From: Dugong dugon | Taxonomy: Eukaryota; Chordata; Mammalia; Sirenia; Dugongidae | Assembly (NCBI GenBank): GCA_030035585.1 | Contig: CM057468.1 | Coordinates: 56,974,145 to 57,038,144 of the forward strand | Direction: 5' to 3' | Length of the DNA stretch: 64,000 nt | Part shown: positions 11,261 to 23,290 of the stretch, piece by piece | Position numbering within the stretch: the stretch's first letter is position 1 | Layout: the number at the start of each line of letters is the position of its first letter | Program-made: the position numbers and the translations under genes | Notes under the pieces: generated by a model | Databases searched by the model: none | The model's input: the letters and a program-made list of their open reading frames with translations, nothing else | Told to the model about the DNA's origin: nothing

Positions 11261-11562
11261 CCAAAATAAAACAAATCACAGAGGATTGGGTTTTGGTGGA
11301 GTGAAAACAAAAATCAAACAAGAAGATATATTTCTTCTAGATATTTATGACCAAAAATCTTCTAACAGTTATGCTGTGAAAGTGGTCTTAAAACAATTGG
11401 AGGATCTCTAGTCAGATTCTGTCCTGGAGATACAGGTAGGCAATGTAACTGCTAAGAAAGTGAAGATTTCAGTCCAAATATGCCAGTAAAAAAATAAGAC
11501 ATAAAAAGCACTGGCTTTCCCTAAGTACCAATTTCAGTGTTATTTATATATAATAAAAAATA
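11261..11562. other. Unassigned noncoding stretch
   Basis: AT-rich sequence between two RTE fragments. No gene, RNA or repeat family recognised. Confidence 0.45.
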
Positions 11563-11630
11563 TTGTTGTTAGTTGCCATCGAGTGGACAGTGACTCATGG
11601 CAACCTTGTGTATAACAGAACAAAACGTTA
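11563..11630 (-). mobile_element. RTE 3' tail fragment
   Basis: Reads 'ttgttgttagttgccatcg' then 'tataacagaacaaaacg', the complement of the RTE 3' end seen at 21570 and 36266 ('gttctgttgtacatag...caacaa'). The 'acagaacaaaac' part separates it from AfroSINE, whose tail lacks it. Confidence 0.7.
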
Positions 11631-11928
11631 AGACTCCTGTTATCAGATAGCAGATAGCATAATAGTGCTACTAAGAAAATTATGTGCAAATGCTTTATTA
11701 CAAAGTTATGACTTTATAAAACATTTTAGGAAAGACTGGCTTTAAGACCTGTTGCTTTTTTGTGAAATGTAAATAAAATCTCTGAAAATCCTTCAATTTT
11801 ACAAGAAACACCTTCATTAATAATTTAAAGTTACCTAAAATTATGAATATCTACTTCAGTGTTATGTAATAGATTTTTATTTTCAAATATTATGAACTTT
11901 ATAATACGATCAATCTATGTATATGTCA

Positions 11929-12093
11929 GGGCCCTGGTGGCACAGTGGTTAAGAGCTAGGCTGCTAACCAAAAGATCGGCAGTTTGAATCCACTAGCCAC
12001 TCCTTGGAAACCCTTTGCAGCAGTTCTATTCAGTCTTACAGGGTCGCTGTGAGTTGGAACTGACTCAGTGACAACAGGTTTGGCATTTTGGTT
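11929..12093 (+). mobile_element. AfroSINE, short form
   Basis: Full-length short form on the + strand. The tRNA-like head with 'tggcacagtgg' (A box) and 'agtttgaatcc' (B box) is followed by the body and tail. Target duplications are 'ctatgtatatgtca' (11915-11928) and 'ctatgtttatgtca' (12094-12107), one mismatch in 14. Confidence 0.93.
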
Positions 12094-12107
12094 CTATGTT
12101 TATGTCA

Positions 12108-13334
12108 AAAGCAGTTAATTTTGCATTCTAATAATCAATTTGGTATCAGTTTCCTGCGTTTAACCAAATACTTAGGGCTCCAGTTTTTTTTGACTGCAAA
12201 TTCCAAGTATGTCTGAAGGAATTGTGTGTGTGTGTATATGTACATGCACACATACACACACAGAACTTTTTGCTAGAGTTTGTCTGACTTTATTATTCTT
12301 TTCCACAGTTAACAGGGTTCCCTACAAAAAGAGTGCCAGTAATTTAATTTTCTCTTTCTGGCTTTTTAACTCTTTTATAGGAATCACTGCTTATTTTCCA
12401 GAGTCTATTAAAGAGGTTGAATTACAAATGTTAGTCACAGTAGAGAATTAGGTTGTTTTTATAATTTTTCTGCTCAATCTTACAGGAAAACATACTAGTC
12501 TTTCCCCTTAAGTATTTTCTATTTGGGTTCAGGAAAATCCATTCTTGATATCATAAAGTTGAGAACCATAATAGATAGGCACCTATTAATTTTATCACCC
12601 AAATACAGCTCTTATATATCATAATTGTACAAAATTTTATATAATTAAAAAATAATTGCTTATCCTACCCTTAAACCAAACTTGACCAATGACAAAAGTT
12701 GTTTCTCCCTTAGAATTCCATATAAGTTAAATTATAAGCACAAACACAAGTAATACTATGAATAATTATCAATAAGATGATTGGGCTAGAATTATACACT
12801 GTTACCATGAACAGCAATTATTAAAAGCATACTTACAGTCTACCATTTCAATCACTTTAAGTTAACTTAATCAATAAGCAGATCTTTCAAAACAAAGATC
12901 TGAAATATTTTGACATAGGAAAATTTATGAGGTTTAAAGATTCTTTCTGTAGGCTAGATTAACGTCTTTCTTAAATATGAGGACTAGAAGATATGATGTA
13001 AGAAAATCAAAAGGCAATTTCCTTGTACTTTAATAAGGAAGTTATATGATGTAGCCCAAGGGGGCACACCATCCTCAGAGAACTCAACTAGGCTTGAGCA
13101 CAATCCCTCAAATCTACACTTGCAAACATTAATTTGTAATTTTCACACCATGAAAATTAAATCATCACCCGAGGCAGGCTGATTCAGTGGCAAGGGAACA
13201 AAAATTGGAGGCCAGGGGCCATTTTCTATGGCTGCCATTAGTCAGTGAAATGAAGCTTATCTTACCTGTTGAAAAATTGCTTCCCTAGAAACAGCCTCTT
13301 CAAGAAACTGGAAAAATAAGCCATTTTTACATAG
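12108..13334. other. AT-rich stretch, no gene recognised
   Basis: Includes a short TG/CA tract at about 12222-12263. I see no ORF with a recognisable product, no tRNA-like fold and no repeat family I can name. 12450-13300 appears free of recent repeats. Confidence 0.5.
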
Positions 13335-13348
13335 TACTACCAAAATAT

Positions 13349-13565
13349 ACTAACCAGTTGCCTCACAGCCGACTCTGACTCGTGGCAACCTCATTCGTGT
13401 CAGAGTAGAACCATGTCCCATAGAGTTTTCAATGGTTGATTTTTCCGAAGTAGATCAATAGGCCTTTCTTCCAAGTCGCCTGTGGGTGAACTCGAACGTC
13501 CAACCTTTTGGTTAGCAGCTGGGTACATTAATAGTTTGCACCACCCAGGGACTCCTATCAAAACA
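13349..13565 (-). mobile_element. AfroSINE, long form
   Basis: At 217 bp it is about 50 bp longer than the short copies because it keeps the central segment (complement includes 'tgatttttccgaagtag' and 'ggcctttcttccaag'). Target duplications 'tactaccaaaatat' (13335-13348) and 'tactaccaagatat' (13566-13579). An older subfamily, more diverged in the tail. Confidence 0.9.
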
Positions 13566-13579
13566 TACTACCAAGATAT

Positions 13580-14170
13580 TATTTTATTTATTCGCTCATC
13601 ACTTTTTTAGAAAATTGTATTTCAATCTCATTATTTTAATATATTTTTATGCTATCCTATCCAATTCTTACCCCACTACACTATCCTTTTAAAATCCAAC
13701 TTTTCTAGGAGAAAATGAATGAATTCTTAGCATTTTAACCTCTATTTGAATTTTAAAACTTAGTAGAGTTCATTCATTGATTTTAAATTAACAGATGTCA
13801 AGAATTCGGAGATAAGGAGAGGAAGGAGTTTAGGTAACTGAGGTAAGAGGAAAAAAAAAAAAAAGACTAGGGAGAAGTGAAAAGACCCAAAGATGCACCT
13901 AACCAACCTAAGAGTTTTGCCCAGCTGGGGACCCTCCTCTCCAACTCATGCCAACTCCCACATAACCCCTTTTTCAGTCACCATGGCAGAAGGTGTCAGG
14001 GATATCTTGGCCAAAGTTGGTCTTGACCACAGCTTTGACTAATAGTCAGGAAAAGGAAGTTATATAGTCAGACTCAGCTCAACTCCAAAGAAATCAAAGG
14101 AACAGGATGAAGTCTGAATTACCTAGAAGACACTGCAGCAGCCAGTGTAGGAGGGTCAACTTGAGGTCTA
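13580..14170. other. Unassigned noncoding stretch
   Basis: Contains an A-run at 13851-13864 and a moderately GC-rich part at 13915-14050. No reading frame supports a product. 'cagtcaccatggcagaagg' at about 13977 resembles a start context by chance; no exon structure follows. Confidence 0.4.
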
Positions 14171-14850
14171 TAATATTTTCTTAAATTTCTAAATTTTCTA
14201 AATTTCTAAAAATTTTCTTAAAATGCTCTCTTGACCCAGTCTTGAGACTTTTGCTAAAGACTGGTCAGTTCCCCTTCTTGGTTAGCTGATTAAGTCCACA
14301 TTTCAACCACTCCATCTCCTGTATCCAGCTCTCACACTCTGGAGTCACTATAACCAGTTGCCATCGAGTTGATTCCATCTCACAGCAATCCCATGTGTGT
14401 CAGAGGAGAACTGTGCTCCACAGGGATTGCAGTGGCTGTTTTCAGAAGCAGATCAGCAGGCCTTTCTTCTGAGGTGCTAACTTTTCAGTTAGTAGCCAAG
14501 TGCATTAACCATTTCCACAAGAGTCACTATACACCTGCCCTTATCACGCCAGAGCCAAACAATGAGGGAAAGCCCCTATCTCCCAAACTTACGGAATTAT
14601 TCAAAATACCCAATCCCCAGGAAGTCTGTGAAACCTAGCTAATCCCATTCCATTTGACATACATAAACCATCTCTGACAACTCCGGCTTGCTGTTACCCT
14701 GTTCCCAGGTGCAACTCCCTCTGTGGCCCTGCCTGGTAGCCTTCTCTCCTTTGGAGCTATAACTAACAATGAGTCTGCTTTTCATCTATCCAAGTGTCTT
14801 TGTGTTGTGTCTCACCATCCAAAGAACCTACAGTCATATCTAATATCATA
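14171..14850 (+). repeat. LTR-like block of uncertain family
   Basis: On both sides of an AfroSINE lies sequence with the feel of a retroviral LTR: 'ttgctgttaccctgttccc', 'ccttctctcctttggagct', then a decayed polyadenylation-like 'aactaacaatgagtctgc' and a T/G-rich 'ccaagtgtctttgtgttgtg'. I cannot fix the TG/CA termini or a target duplication, and no retroviral coding sequence follows. Could be a solo LTR or an unrelated old repeat. Confidence 0.35.
14353..14520 (-). mobile_element. AfroSINE, long-form type with internal loss
   Basis: Perfect 11-bp target duplication 'gagtcactata' at 14342-14352 and 14521-14531. The body has long-form signature bases ('tgtgtgtcagagg', 'ttttcagaagcagatcagc') but part of the head-proximal segment is deleted, leaving 168 bp. 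Confidence 0.92.
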
Positions 14851-16840
14851 TGATTATAAAAAGAAGTCTGCCAAGATAGGAAAGTCAGGCTTGGGAAGGA
14901 AGGACCCTCCATGGAAGCGGCAAGCAAGAACCAACAGCTTTAGTTCCCTGTTACCGCTTTGGGTAGAGGTCAAGAGCTTAACATTTTTTAATTGGAGCAC
15001 TTGGCCAGGTAAACAAACAATTTTTTTTATTGTGATATTCTTTTGCTACTTTTAGCCATGGTATACAAGACTCTGATAGGGAACCAAAATGCAATAGCTA
15101 AAACACAATAGCATTGTCCATGAAATTTTAAGTAAATTCAGTCTTTGTGAATCGGTATCTGGTCTTTAAATGGACAGTAATTCTTAAACTGCCTTTTGAA
15201 ACAAACCACAAGGAGATTAAGAATATTAGTGGGTTAGTTAACTACTGGTTTCGCAACAACATGATCTTAATTCTATATATATTTGTACAATTTGAAGGTC
15301 ACATATTAGGGAGCTTTTCACAGTTTCCTAGTAACCATCTTGTTTCAGAAACATTAGCCATACTTCACATATGTTCATCCAATTTACCAAGTCTAAAAGA
15401 GCTCTCCTCTTGCTCATTAGCGATGACGCTGCCTGGTTAATGCTTTCATTTCACTATATTCTTTTCATCATTTTTTCCTGAGAACCATGGTGAAATGTCC
15501 ACATTTTAATTACTAGCATACTACTGAAAGGATAAGTTACCTTTTTTGATAATGTAACACTTCCCTGGAGCAAAATGTCAAGGAGCTGTCAGTACAACTG
15601 CACCTACTATTTGATGGTAAGGCAGCAAATGTCACAACAAAATAAATGTGATTCCGTCTTAACATATAAAAAACAGCTACATTGGAGGCCTGCATGCCCA
15701 TGCACAACCTCGAGGTGAGACACACAAAGAACACGAGTTCCATACTCCTCAGTGTCAGTATGTGCTTGTGCACAGACATAAGTGTCCTGTGAAGCTACAT
15801 GTGCAAGATCTTGTCCAGTTACAGAGATCTAGCTCCTACCTGGCAGAATAAGACCTGTCCAGGGAAAATAAAAACAATTTAAAATTTCTTACCACCTGAA
15901 AATCTGCGACTTCCAACACAGTGAAATCAGTTTAACAATTATGTTTGACCAGTTAACAAAATGGAGCCGTATGTAAATTTAATATTTTTAAAACTCACTA
16001 ATGCCCCCAATAATGCTGTCAAATTCAGTTGGTATGAGAGAAGATTAATGAGAGCAGATTTTTATATAGTTATAAAACTGTTAAGACCCAAATGCAGAAA
16101 TCGACCACTTTATAAATATAAATTTGGGTCACCCACATAGAGACATGAAGTAACTAATCAGAAAGAAACACTGATTAAAAGTCTAAGAACAATGGGATTA
16201 TTTTTAAAAAATAATTATTTTATAATTAATTTTAAACATTAAATTAATATATCAAAAGCAAGTACCTTCCTAAATGTCTCATAAGTTTTACCTCTTAACT
16301 AACAGACCCCTGAAATATATCCACTGAATTTCCCTTTCAGTTAATGACAACTCATCTTATTTTATGCTAAACTAAGAAAGTAAGGCAGTTGTCATAGATG
16401 TATGGCCACTAAGAAGTTCACTCAAAGTACGTTAGGAAAAACGGAATCAGAGCTGCATACACATCTAGGATCTGAAAAAAAACTATTTTTTCCTTTCTCA
16501 TTAGAAAAGGTTTAAGTTCAGGGATGGACAAGTCAACTTATCAGAACCCATGTGACTCAATGAGAGTCAGCAAGGAATCCTGAGGAAGGGAATCTTATTT
16601 TTCTATGAGACTAAGATCTTAGAATGGTGGGCACTGGAGCTGAATTTCCACCTTGCTATAATGTAAAACTCAAGTCAGAAGCCCACACGGTGGGTAGCGG
16701 CGTAGAGGATGGAGAAAACCATTTTGTGTCTCCTGAATATAGCTGTCTGAACCTGGTTTTACCTGTAGGACTTCCAGTTATGTGAGCCAATAAATACGCT
16801 TTTAATTTCAGCTAGTTTTAGTTAGATATTTTATAACTTG
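14851..16840. other. AT-rich stretch, no gene recognised
   Basis: Open frames here (about 14723-15055, 15147-15440 and the minus-strand 15537-15779) show no domain, signal peptide or repeat-derived product I recognise, and are what AT-rich DNA gives by chance. 16190-16260 is almost pure A+T. Confidence 0.5.
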
Positions 16841-16844
16841 CCAC

Positions 16845-16995
16845 CAACCCCTTGCTGTCGAGTCGATTCTGACTTAAACGGCACACTGCAGTTCGAATCC
16901 ACCAGGAGCTCCTTGGAAACTCTATGGGGCAGCTCTACTCTGTCCTATAGGGTTGCTATGAATCAGTATTGGCTCAACAGCAACGGGCAATGGGG
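16845..16995 (+). mobile_element. AfroSINE with inverted tail (foldback)
   Basis: 16845-16873 is a reverse-oriented AfroSINE tail (ccccttgctgtcgagtcgat). At about 16875 it switches directly to a forward copy that starts near the B box (agttcgaatccaccagg) and continues to its own tail (cagcaacgggca). The two tails are inverted and could pair into a hairpin. No target duplication found. Explanations: inversion during insertion, or two abutting opposite insertions with deletion. Confidence 0.8.
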
Positions 16996-16996
16996 C

Positions 16997-18965
16997 CCTA
17001 TATTCAATTTAGATTTTAAAAAACAATTTTGAAAAAAACCCTACGCTTGTTAATCATACTGTTTAAGTAAGTAGGGAAAAGGGATTGTTTGTTATTCTCA
17101 TTTTATGGACACAGAAAGAAGGCATAGAGAAAATTATAAGCTAAGTAGAGTGGCTGAACCTTCTAAATTTAGCATTGTGTTACTCATAAACTTACTTTCT
17201 TATATCTTCCACCACCTCCTTTTCAGATTCTTGAATCTTATGAGTGAAAATGATGACTATGTGTGAACTTAAAAGTTCAGTGTGGACTAATAACATAAGG
17301 AGTTGATTTATAGGAGGATGAAATTATCTTTATAAAGTTTATTTTAATCCAACTATGATTATTTTACCAACAACAGATATCAACATGGAAATGAAATGTG
17401 AAAACTGTGTTGCTGTAATATGTTATTGCAATTCTATCCCAAGGAAATTTGAGTTATAGAAACCCAGAAATATTTCATTAATAAGTTAAATCTTCCTAAC
17501 AGGTAAAAAATTGGCTTCTGCTTCTTTTGGAATTTCTTTGCTTCTGTAATCCTTTGGTTTAATGCTTTCTGGTTACAGCTGATGTTTTTAAAGTTGGCAC
17601 TAATTGATGATAAAGGAAAATTTTAAAACAACAAGGAGAACACTTTCTAAAGATGCTTTATAGCTCTCAGTAACCTAATTTGTGGGAAATGGAGAGTGGA
17701 GCACCACAGAGTGCTTTTCAATAATTTATGGTGGAGACTCATCTCCTAAGTTTAGAATCATGATTTGTGACTCAACTGTGCTGTGAACCTATTTGTGTAA
17801 TTAGATGGCTGGCTACATCCCCAACTAACCCATTCTTCTTGCACTCTTTTCTGGGTGTGCAACAGATTCTGTGCTCAGATTCATCCTTTGGAAAATGGTT
17901 AAATAAAGACACTTATTTACATTGTGGTTACTACAGAAGCACAGACCTGGCTGACTGATCTCACTGTAAGAATTTTTCCTTCTGAGTTTGGAGGATAAGA
18001 GTCAATCACCAGTCCAAAATTCTTTTGTTTTCATTTCATTTACATGCTTTAATTGCATGATTGTTTTTTTTTTTTTTTTTTTAAATTCTGTAATGAAATC
18101 AATGTAAGGGGTAAAATGTCACATTAAATGGGAAAAGGGGCCAAGGATATCACAGCTGCATTTCTAGTTCAAGTTTTACAGGATTCTCTGAGTTAAGTTT
18201 AACATTAAAAAACATATTTTAAATATTCAACTTAAAGTGAAAAAGCAGGATTCTTTTTATCTTTGTATTATTTTACATGACTTTAGCTACTCACTCAAGA
18301 TTCTTACAGCAGAGGAAGAGCTCTGGCCTTTTTTCCTACATTTACTTCCATGTCTCTGCTTCCATTTTATTATCTAAATATTGGGCTTTGAATGAAGCAT
18401 ATAATCACTTAACTTTTTTAAAAAAGGCAAAAAAAAGTAAAAGAAAAATCCAGACAATAGCTATGTATTATGTATGACCTGTGTGCTCATGGACAACTAA
18501 CTGGAAATCAGTTGAGAAGAAAGTAAATTCTGATGCTGTCCTCTTCCACTTCCAGGTAAAAGAAAACTTCTACTGTGAATATTTGGTCTCAGCAAGAACG
18601 AAGATCCACAATGACAATTAATTTATGATGTTCTACTTTACATAGTTACAGAAAAATGATTATATTTAACCCAGGAATGAGATAAACAGAATTGCTAAAT
18701 AAAACTTATATAATTAATTAATTATCAAAGGCCACTTTTTTTTTGGGGGGGGGGATAAATGCTGAAAACAACATAATAAGGTAGAAGATAATTTTATTTG
18801 TTTAATTAGGAAATTAATAAAGCAGGTTTCCTGCCATCCACAGGTTCTCAATTAGTGAGCAAGAAGAAAAATAAATGAATAAAATTTTATTTTACCTTAA
18901 CATGATTTATATGTTTAAGCCATTTTGAAGAATATATTATGTTGAACTGAATGTAGCATTTAAAA
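16997..18965. other. AT-rich stretch, no gene recognised
   Basis: Holds a 21-bp T-run at about 18064-18084 and a G-run after T's at 18743-18753. No coding, RNA or named repeat feature found. Confidence 0.5.
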
Positions 18966-18969
18966 AAGG

Positions 18970-19200
18970 ATTTGAGAGTAAAGTAAAAGTCCAAATACTT
19001 GTGTTTGACTTCCAGCTCCACTGGCTTTGAAAACTTAAGTAGCTAATTTAAACATTCAGAGCCACAGTAGACTTATCTGAAAAAAGGAGGTAACACTTGA
19101 CCTATTTATATCACCAAGTAAAGTATCTCAAAACAAGACACTTTGCAAACTGTAAAGCATTATTCAAATATAAAATACTGCTATTATAAAATTTTCTAAA
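18970..19200 (+). repeat. MIR SINE (ancient)
   Basis: Contains, in order, 'gacttccagctccactggc', 'gacttatctgaaaaaagga' and 'cactttgcaaactgtaaagc' with 'ctgctattat' at the end. This is the core-to-3' order of MIR3-type elements. Highly diverged. Confidence 0.65.
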
Positions 19201-21569
19201 ACTTTAGAAAATGGGAAGATTGGAGTGACCTGCCTAAAATCAGAAGGTTAATTACATTACTCAAGAAGAAATACAATTCTTCAAATTACTAATTCAAAGG
19301 GTTTATCTCAAAAAAAAAAATCTCCAATTTCATGAAGTCACTAGTATTTTCATAAGATTAATAAAGGTATCAGACAAATTCTAGATCTTTTTTGATATAT
19401 CTAAACTACGCTTTAATAATTCCATAATTATCACTTAAGAAAAATTTACTAAATCTGTAATTATTAATTTAGGCAGTTATAGTTTCTGAATATGTTTGTT
19501 TTCATTCTAGATTATGAGACCCTCAGTGCATAATCTAATTCCTAGAATATCTTGGTACTTGCTAAATAAATATTTGTGCAATTGAATTGTAAAGGAACAA
19601 TTTCTTCATTTATCCAAGGCTTATGAGTCCCTTCCCATTTGTTTTGTAGGTAACTTTAAAATGGGACTCTGGCTTTCATCTACAGATGCCTTGAGAAAAT
19701 GTATTGCTTGAACAAGAAGATGTCATTCATAAATGCTGATAAATTAGTCTCAAATGGCTACATATAAAACACGACATTTACTTAAAATATCTGTAGAAAA
19801 TTTTAAAAACAAAACAAAAATAAGTTATTATTCCATATAGCGACAGTGAACTAGCCAAACTACTAGTTAAGGAAAACTTTTAGGCAAGGACAGAAAAGTA
19901 TGTGGCATTTGTGCCACCATAACCTCCCAGCCACTAGGTTGAGCGCTCCTAGATAAGCATTACTAATTCCTTTCCAACAAGCCTCAGTGTCTTTCTTAAC
20001 AGAGTGCTCCAGGCAGCTGCTCCCAGTTCTGTGAATTTGACACCCGGAGGGGGGGGAAATTTTTTTTTGCCTATTTGTGTCTCATACCAAAAGTTAATGA
20101 CATGCTTGCAGCAACCTATTAAGTATGCTCTGAATCTGTTTAATCAAATGGATTTTAGCTACAGAATTAACACATATTCCCTTTTGTATCAATGCTGACC
20201 TTTGCGTATTTATCATCATTTCACATAGAAGGAGGTTAATATTATCAAAAATAATTCAGTGTGAGAAATGTGTAGGAAGCACATGATGATTTATCTTAAA
20301 TACATAAAAAGATGCACTGCAAATTCCAGTCTTTGAAAATTCAGATGTATAAAAAGCATTTTTTAACCTGATCTCATGAGTAGCAAAATTCCTAAGGAAA
20401 ACTCGGATTAGAAAGAAGGTATAAACTCCTTCAATGAGAACTTTATAACTCATATTGTGAGAAGTATCACAGCAATGGAATAAAAGTAAAATCATTGTAG
20501 AACTTGCACTGGAGACAAGGATAGTACTTCATTGGTGTTGGATTCCCTGAAAGAGTGTCCAAGTTTCAATATATTTATATTATCAATCTATTTATTAATC
20601 AATATTGATGCGGCGGCATCTAAGTCACTACTCACATGACTACTGACAGGTTCTCTCTCTGTGTATGTAAATCACAGGCTTGATACCTATAGTTGCACAC
20701 AAATTTCCTTGATAAATGAAGCCCAAACTACTTTCTTAGCCCCATCTCTATAGCCGTGGGATATATGTATATATACACATATATGTACACATATCTATAC
20801 GTAACCCATATATCAATATATATCTACACAGAAACACATTATATGTAACCGCTTCTGCTCTCTCTCCTTCTTGCCACTTTCCCTTCCTTTTGCATGCCTT
20901 GTTACATTGCACTCAAAGGGTAAATTTAAGAGATACCTAATCAACAACCTCCCTTTGTTTTTGATTAGGAAACTGACCAGTCATTATATAATCTCTGCAG
21001 CTTTACTTCTTCCCAATAACATCAAGAAAAGAAGCACAGAATAAAATGTTTAGTATTAAATAATAATATTGGATGTAGCATAAATATGTAAAAACAGCAA
21101 AAGTGCAGTTTCAGTGTCAGATCTCCTTGTTAGGTAAGACAAACGAGGGATGTTAGCATGCTTGAAACAAGAAACCATTTCCTTCTTAGTCTGAACCATA
21201 TTTATTCCCACAGGGCTAAGTGAAGAGTGATGTCAATAACAATTAAATCGTAGGTTCACTCTTACAAAATACTTGGGTCATGCAAAGAAGGCTAACAGTG
21301 CCTACTCTGTGACCAGCACTGTGCAGGGGTGATGAGGAATAAATATGAACTGTACAAGCTCTGTAAAACTTTCAACAGCCACTGAAATAAAGCTCTTTTT
21401 GGAGACTCATGTCTAGCATTTGCCAAAAGCAAAGGATCTCATAAATACCAATGGGGCTGATCTTTATCTTTCAAACATGACAAAGTTGATGAATAAACAT
21501 CAAAGCAGCAGAGTTCAATCAGGAACCAAAGATGTGGACGTAATCATTAGAATCAGGCACTATGATGCA
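19201..21569. other. AT-rich stretch with a TA/CA microsatellite
   Basis: The only structured part is an imperfect (TA)(CA) tract at about 20760-20845. G-run at 20050-20057 followed by a T-run. No gene recognised; open frames are short and featureless. Confidence 0.5.
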
Positions 21570-21677
21570 CTAATTAGCAACGATAGTGAGAGTAGCGCAG
21601 GACCGGGCAGTGTTTCGTTCTGTTGTACATAGGGTTGCTATGACTTGGAGGCAACTGGACGGCACCTAACAACAAGT
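21570..21677 (+). mobile_element. RTE 3' end
   Basis: Contains 'agcgcaggaccgggcagtg' and 'tttcgttctgttgtacatag', then the shared tail 'ttgctatgacttggaggcaa' and the terminal 'cctaacaacaa' repeat. This is the terminal ~110 bp of the RTE family present at 9425-11260. Confidence 0.85.
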
Positions 21678-22165
21678 CTCAGTGAGTGTTTCACAACATT
21701 CTTGTTAGCTTTGCGTACTAACATATGCTAGGCCATCAGAGTTGGAAGGACATGCAAAAACATTAACTCATTCCACAAACATTTTTTAAGACATACTTGC
21801 CAGGTTCTGACATCTCACTCTGATTCCCCTCACTTCTCCAGGAAGTGGCCACTCAGCTTCAGCCTGAATGTTTCCAATAAAGAGAGCACACTCTTTGGAG
21901 ATACTAGTTTCATCTCTTAACACTTTTGTTATAAAGTATTTCCTCAACTGAGAATAGCTTAAATTCCCTGAAATAGGGAAATGGTAAATATATTTTGGTA
22001 CTTTCAATAATGGAATATTTCCAATTGAAAATATTTAATATCATGAAAAATGCCAAAAAAAGAATAAGTGAAAGCATATTGAAAGGTATGATTCTCATTT
22101 TGCTTAATAAAAAAAAAAGTATATATTGGTGGTATAAATTGGAAATTTCCATTATCTGATAAACT
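21678..22165. other. Unassigned AT-rich stretch
   Basis: No gene or named repeat found. Contains A-runs near 22109. Confidence 0.4.
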
Positions 22166-22179
22166 AGGAAAAGGTTATT

Positions 22180-22352
22180 CAATGGAAAAAAAAAAAAAAA
22201 ACCCATTGTCATCAAGTCAATTCCAACTCACAGCGACCCTATAGGACAGAGTAGAACTGCCCCATAGGGTTTCCAAGGAGCAGCTGGTGGATTCCAACCG
22301 CTGACCTCTTGGTTAGCAGCCGAATGCTTAACTGCTACAACACCAGGGCTCC
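22180..22352 (-). mobile_element. AfroSINE, short form
   Basis: Reverse-oriented and near consensus in the body (ccctataggacagagtag). Perfect 14-bp target duplication 'aggaaaaggttatt' at 22166-22179 and 22353-22366. A 17-bp A-run at the left edge precedes the tail complement. Confidence 0.95.
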
Positions 22353-22366
22353 AGGAAAAGGTTATT

Positions 22367-22739
22367 AGTAAACTTAGATTTCATAATAAACCATGTGTGT
22401 GGTAGAAAATTCTTTTCTCAAAAGTGAATACTGTAAAAATGTTGATTTTAATTAATTTAAGAAAATGTAGTTTACATTTACTACCCAGAGCTCCTTCTTA
22501 CAACGAACAAAAAAATGAATTAAGGGTTTTTTTTTGGGGGGGAGGGTGCTTTTTTTTCCAACTCTTTGATTCAATTGCTATATACGCACAGAAAACTGGG
22601 CAAATTTGGCGTAGATACCAGTGAATCAGCACAAAATAAAAACCCAAGAAACCAGCCAAGATTAAAAAAACTCAACACTCTGAGCACCACAGCAGCTCTC
22701 CCTCTGCCCCTCCCAGTCACTAATTCTCCTCAAAGTAAC
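22367..22739. other. Unassigned stretch
   Basis: Contains T- and G-runs at about 22527-22546. No gene recognised. Confidence 0.4.
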
Positions 22740-22905
22740 TCTTAACTGACTTCTAACACCTTAGTTCTGCTTGGTTTTTTTCATTTGTTTTGTTTCTAAT
22801 TCTATAAAAACTAAACTCTTGTGTCTGGGTCTGTCCTTTCAACATTCTATTTGTGAGGTTCATCAATATTATTGCTGTATGATATACTATTACATGAGTT
22901 GTATT

Positions 22906-23153
22906 CAGGGGCATAGCAAGTGTAAGGAGCGCCCAAAGGCAATCTCTAAATGGTGCAACCCCTCCCACCCAGTTTCAAGATGAATAGAGGCTGATAATGG
23001 CACCAGTCAGCAGAAACGCCTCCCACCCCCACCCTGTCCTGCTGCCTCAATCGTGCACCTTTCACATTGGTCATTCAATGCCTCATTTGGCACCCCCTTG
23101 GACTTGCATCCGGAGGCAAGTCCTCCCTCTGCCCCTCCTCCCCCACACCTCTG
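22906..23153. mobile_element. Non-autonomous hAT-type DNA transposon
   Basis: A 248-bp element starting 'caggggcatagc' and ending with the complement of 'cagaggtgtggg'. The termini are imperfect inverted repeats fitting an ancestral CAGRGGCGTAGC-like end after CpG decay. It is flanked by a perfect 8-bp duplication 'gttgtatt' (22898-22905 and 23154-23161), the size made by hAT transposases. The interior is GC-rich, has no transposase ORF, and differs from the AT-rich surroundings. It inserted within the first bases of an antisense LTR fragment. Confidence 0.8.
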
Positions 23154-23155
23154 GT

Positions 23156-23290
23156 TGTATTAGTTTCCAGGGCTGCAGTAACAAACAGAAATGTATTCTC
23201 TCAGAGTTCTTTAGACTAGAAGTCTGAAATCTAGATGCTGACAGGGTTGTTTTTTTCTGGAGGCTCTGAACGAGAATTTTTTTCAGGGAG
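23156..23290 (-). mobile_element. MaLR-type LTR fragment
   Basis: Begins 'tgtattagtttccagggctg' and continues 'tattctctcagagttcttta', 'agaagtctgaaatctagatg' and 'ggaggctctgaacgagaa'. This is the complement of the 3' part of a mammalian MaLR LTR. Only about 135 bp are present. Confidence 0.65.

Noticed and set aside
13977-14050. 'caccatggcagaagg' start-like context
   Set aside because: A stop follows soon in frame and no exon-like structure or similarity is seen.
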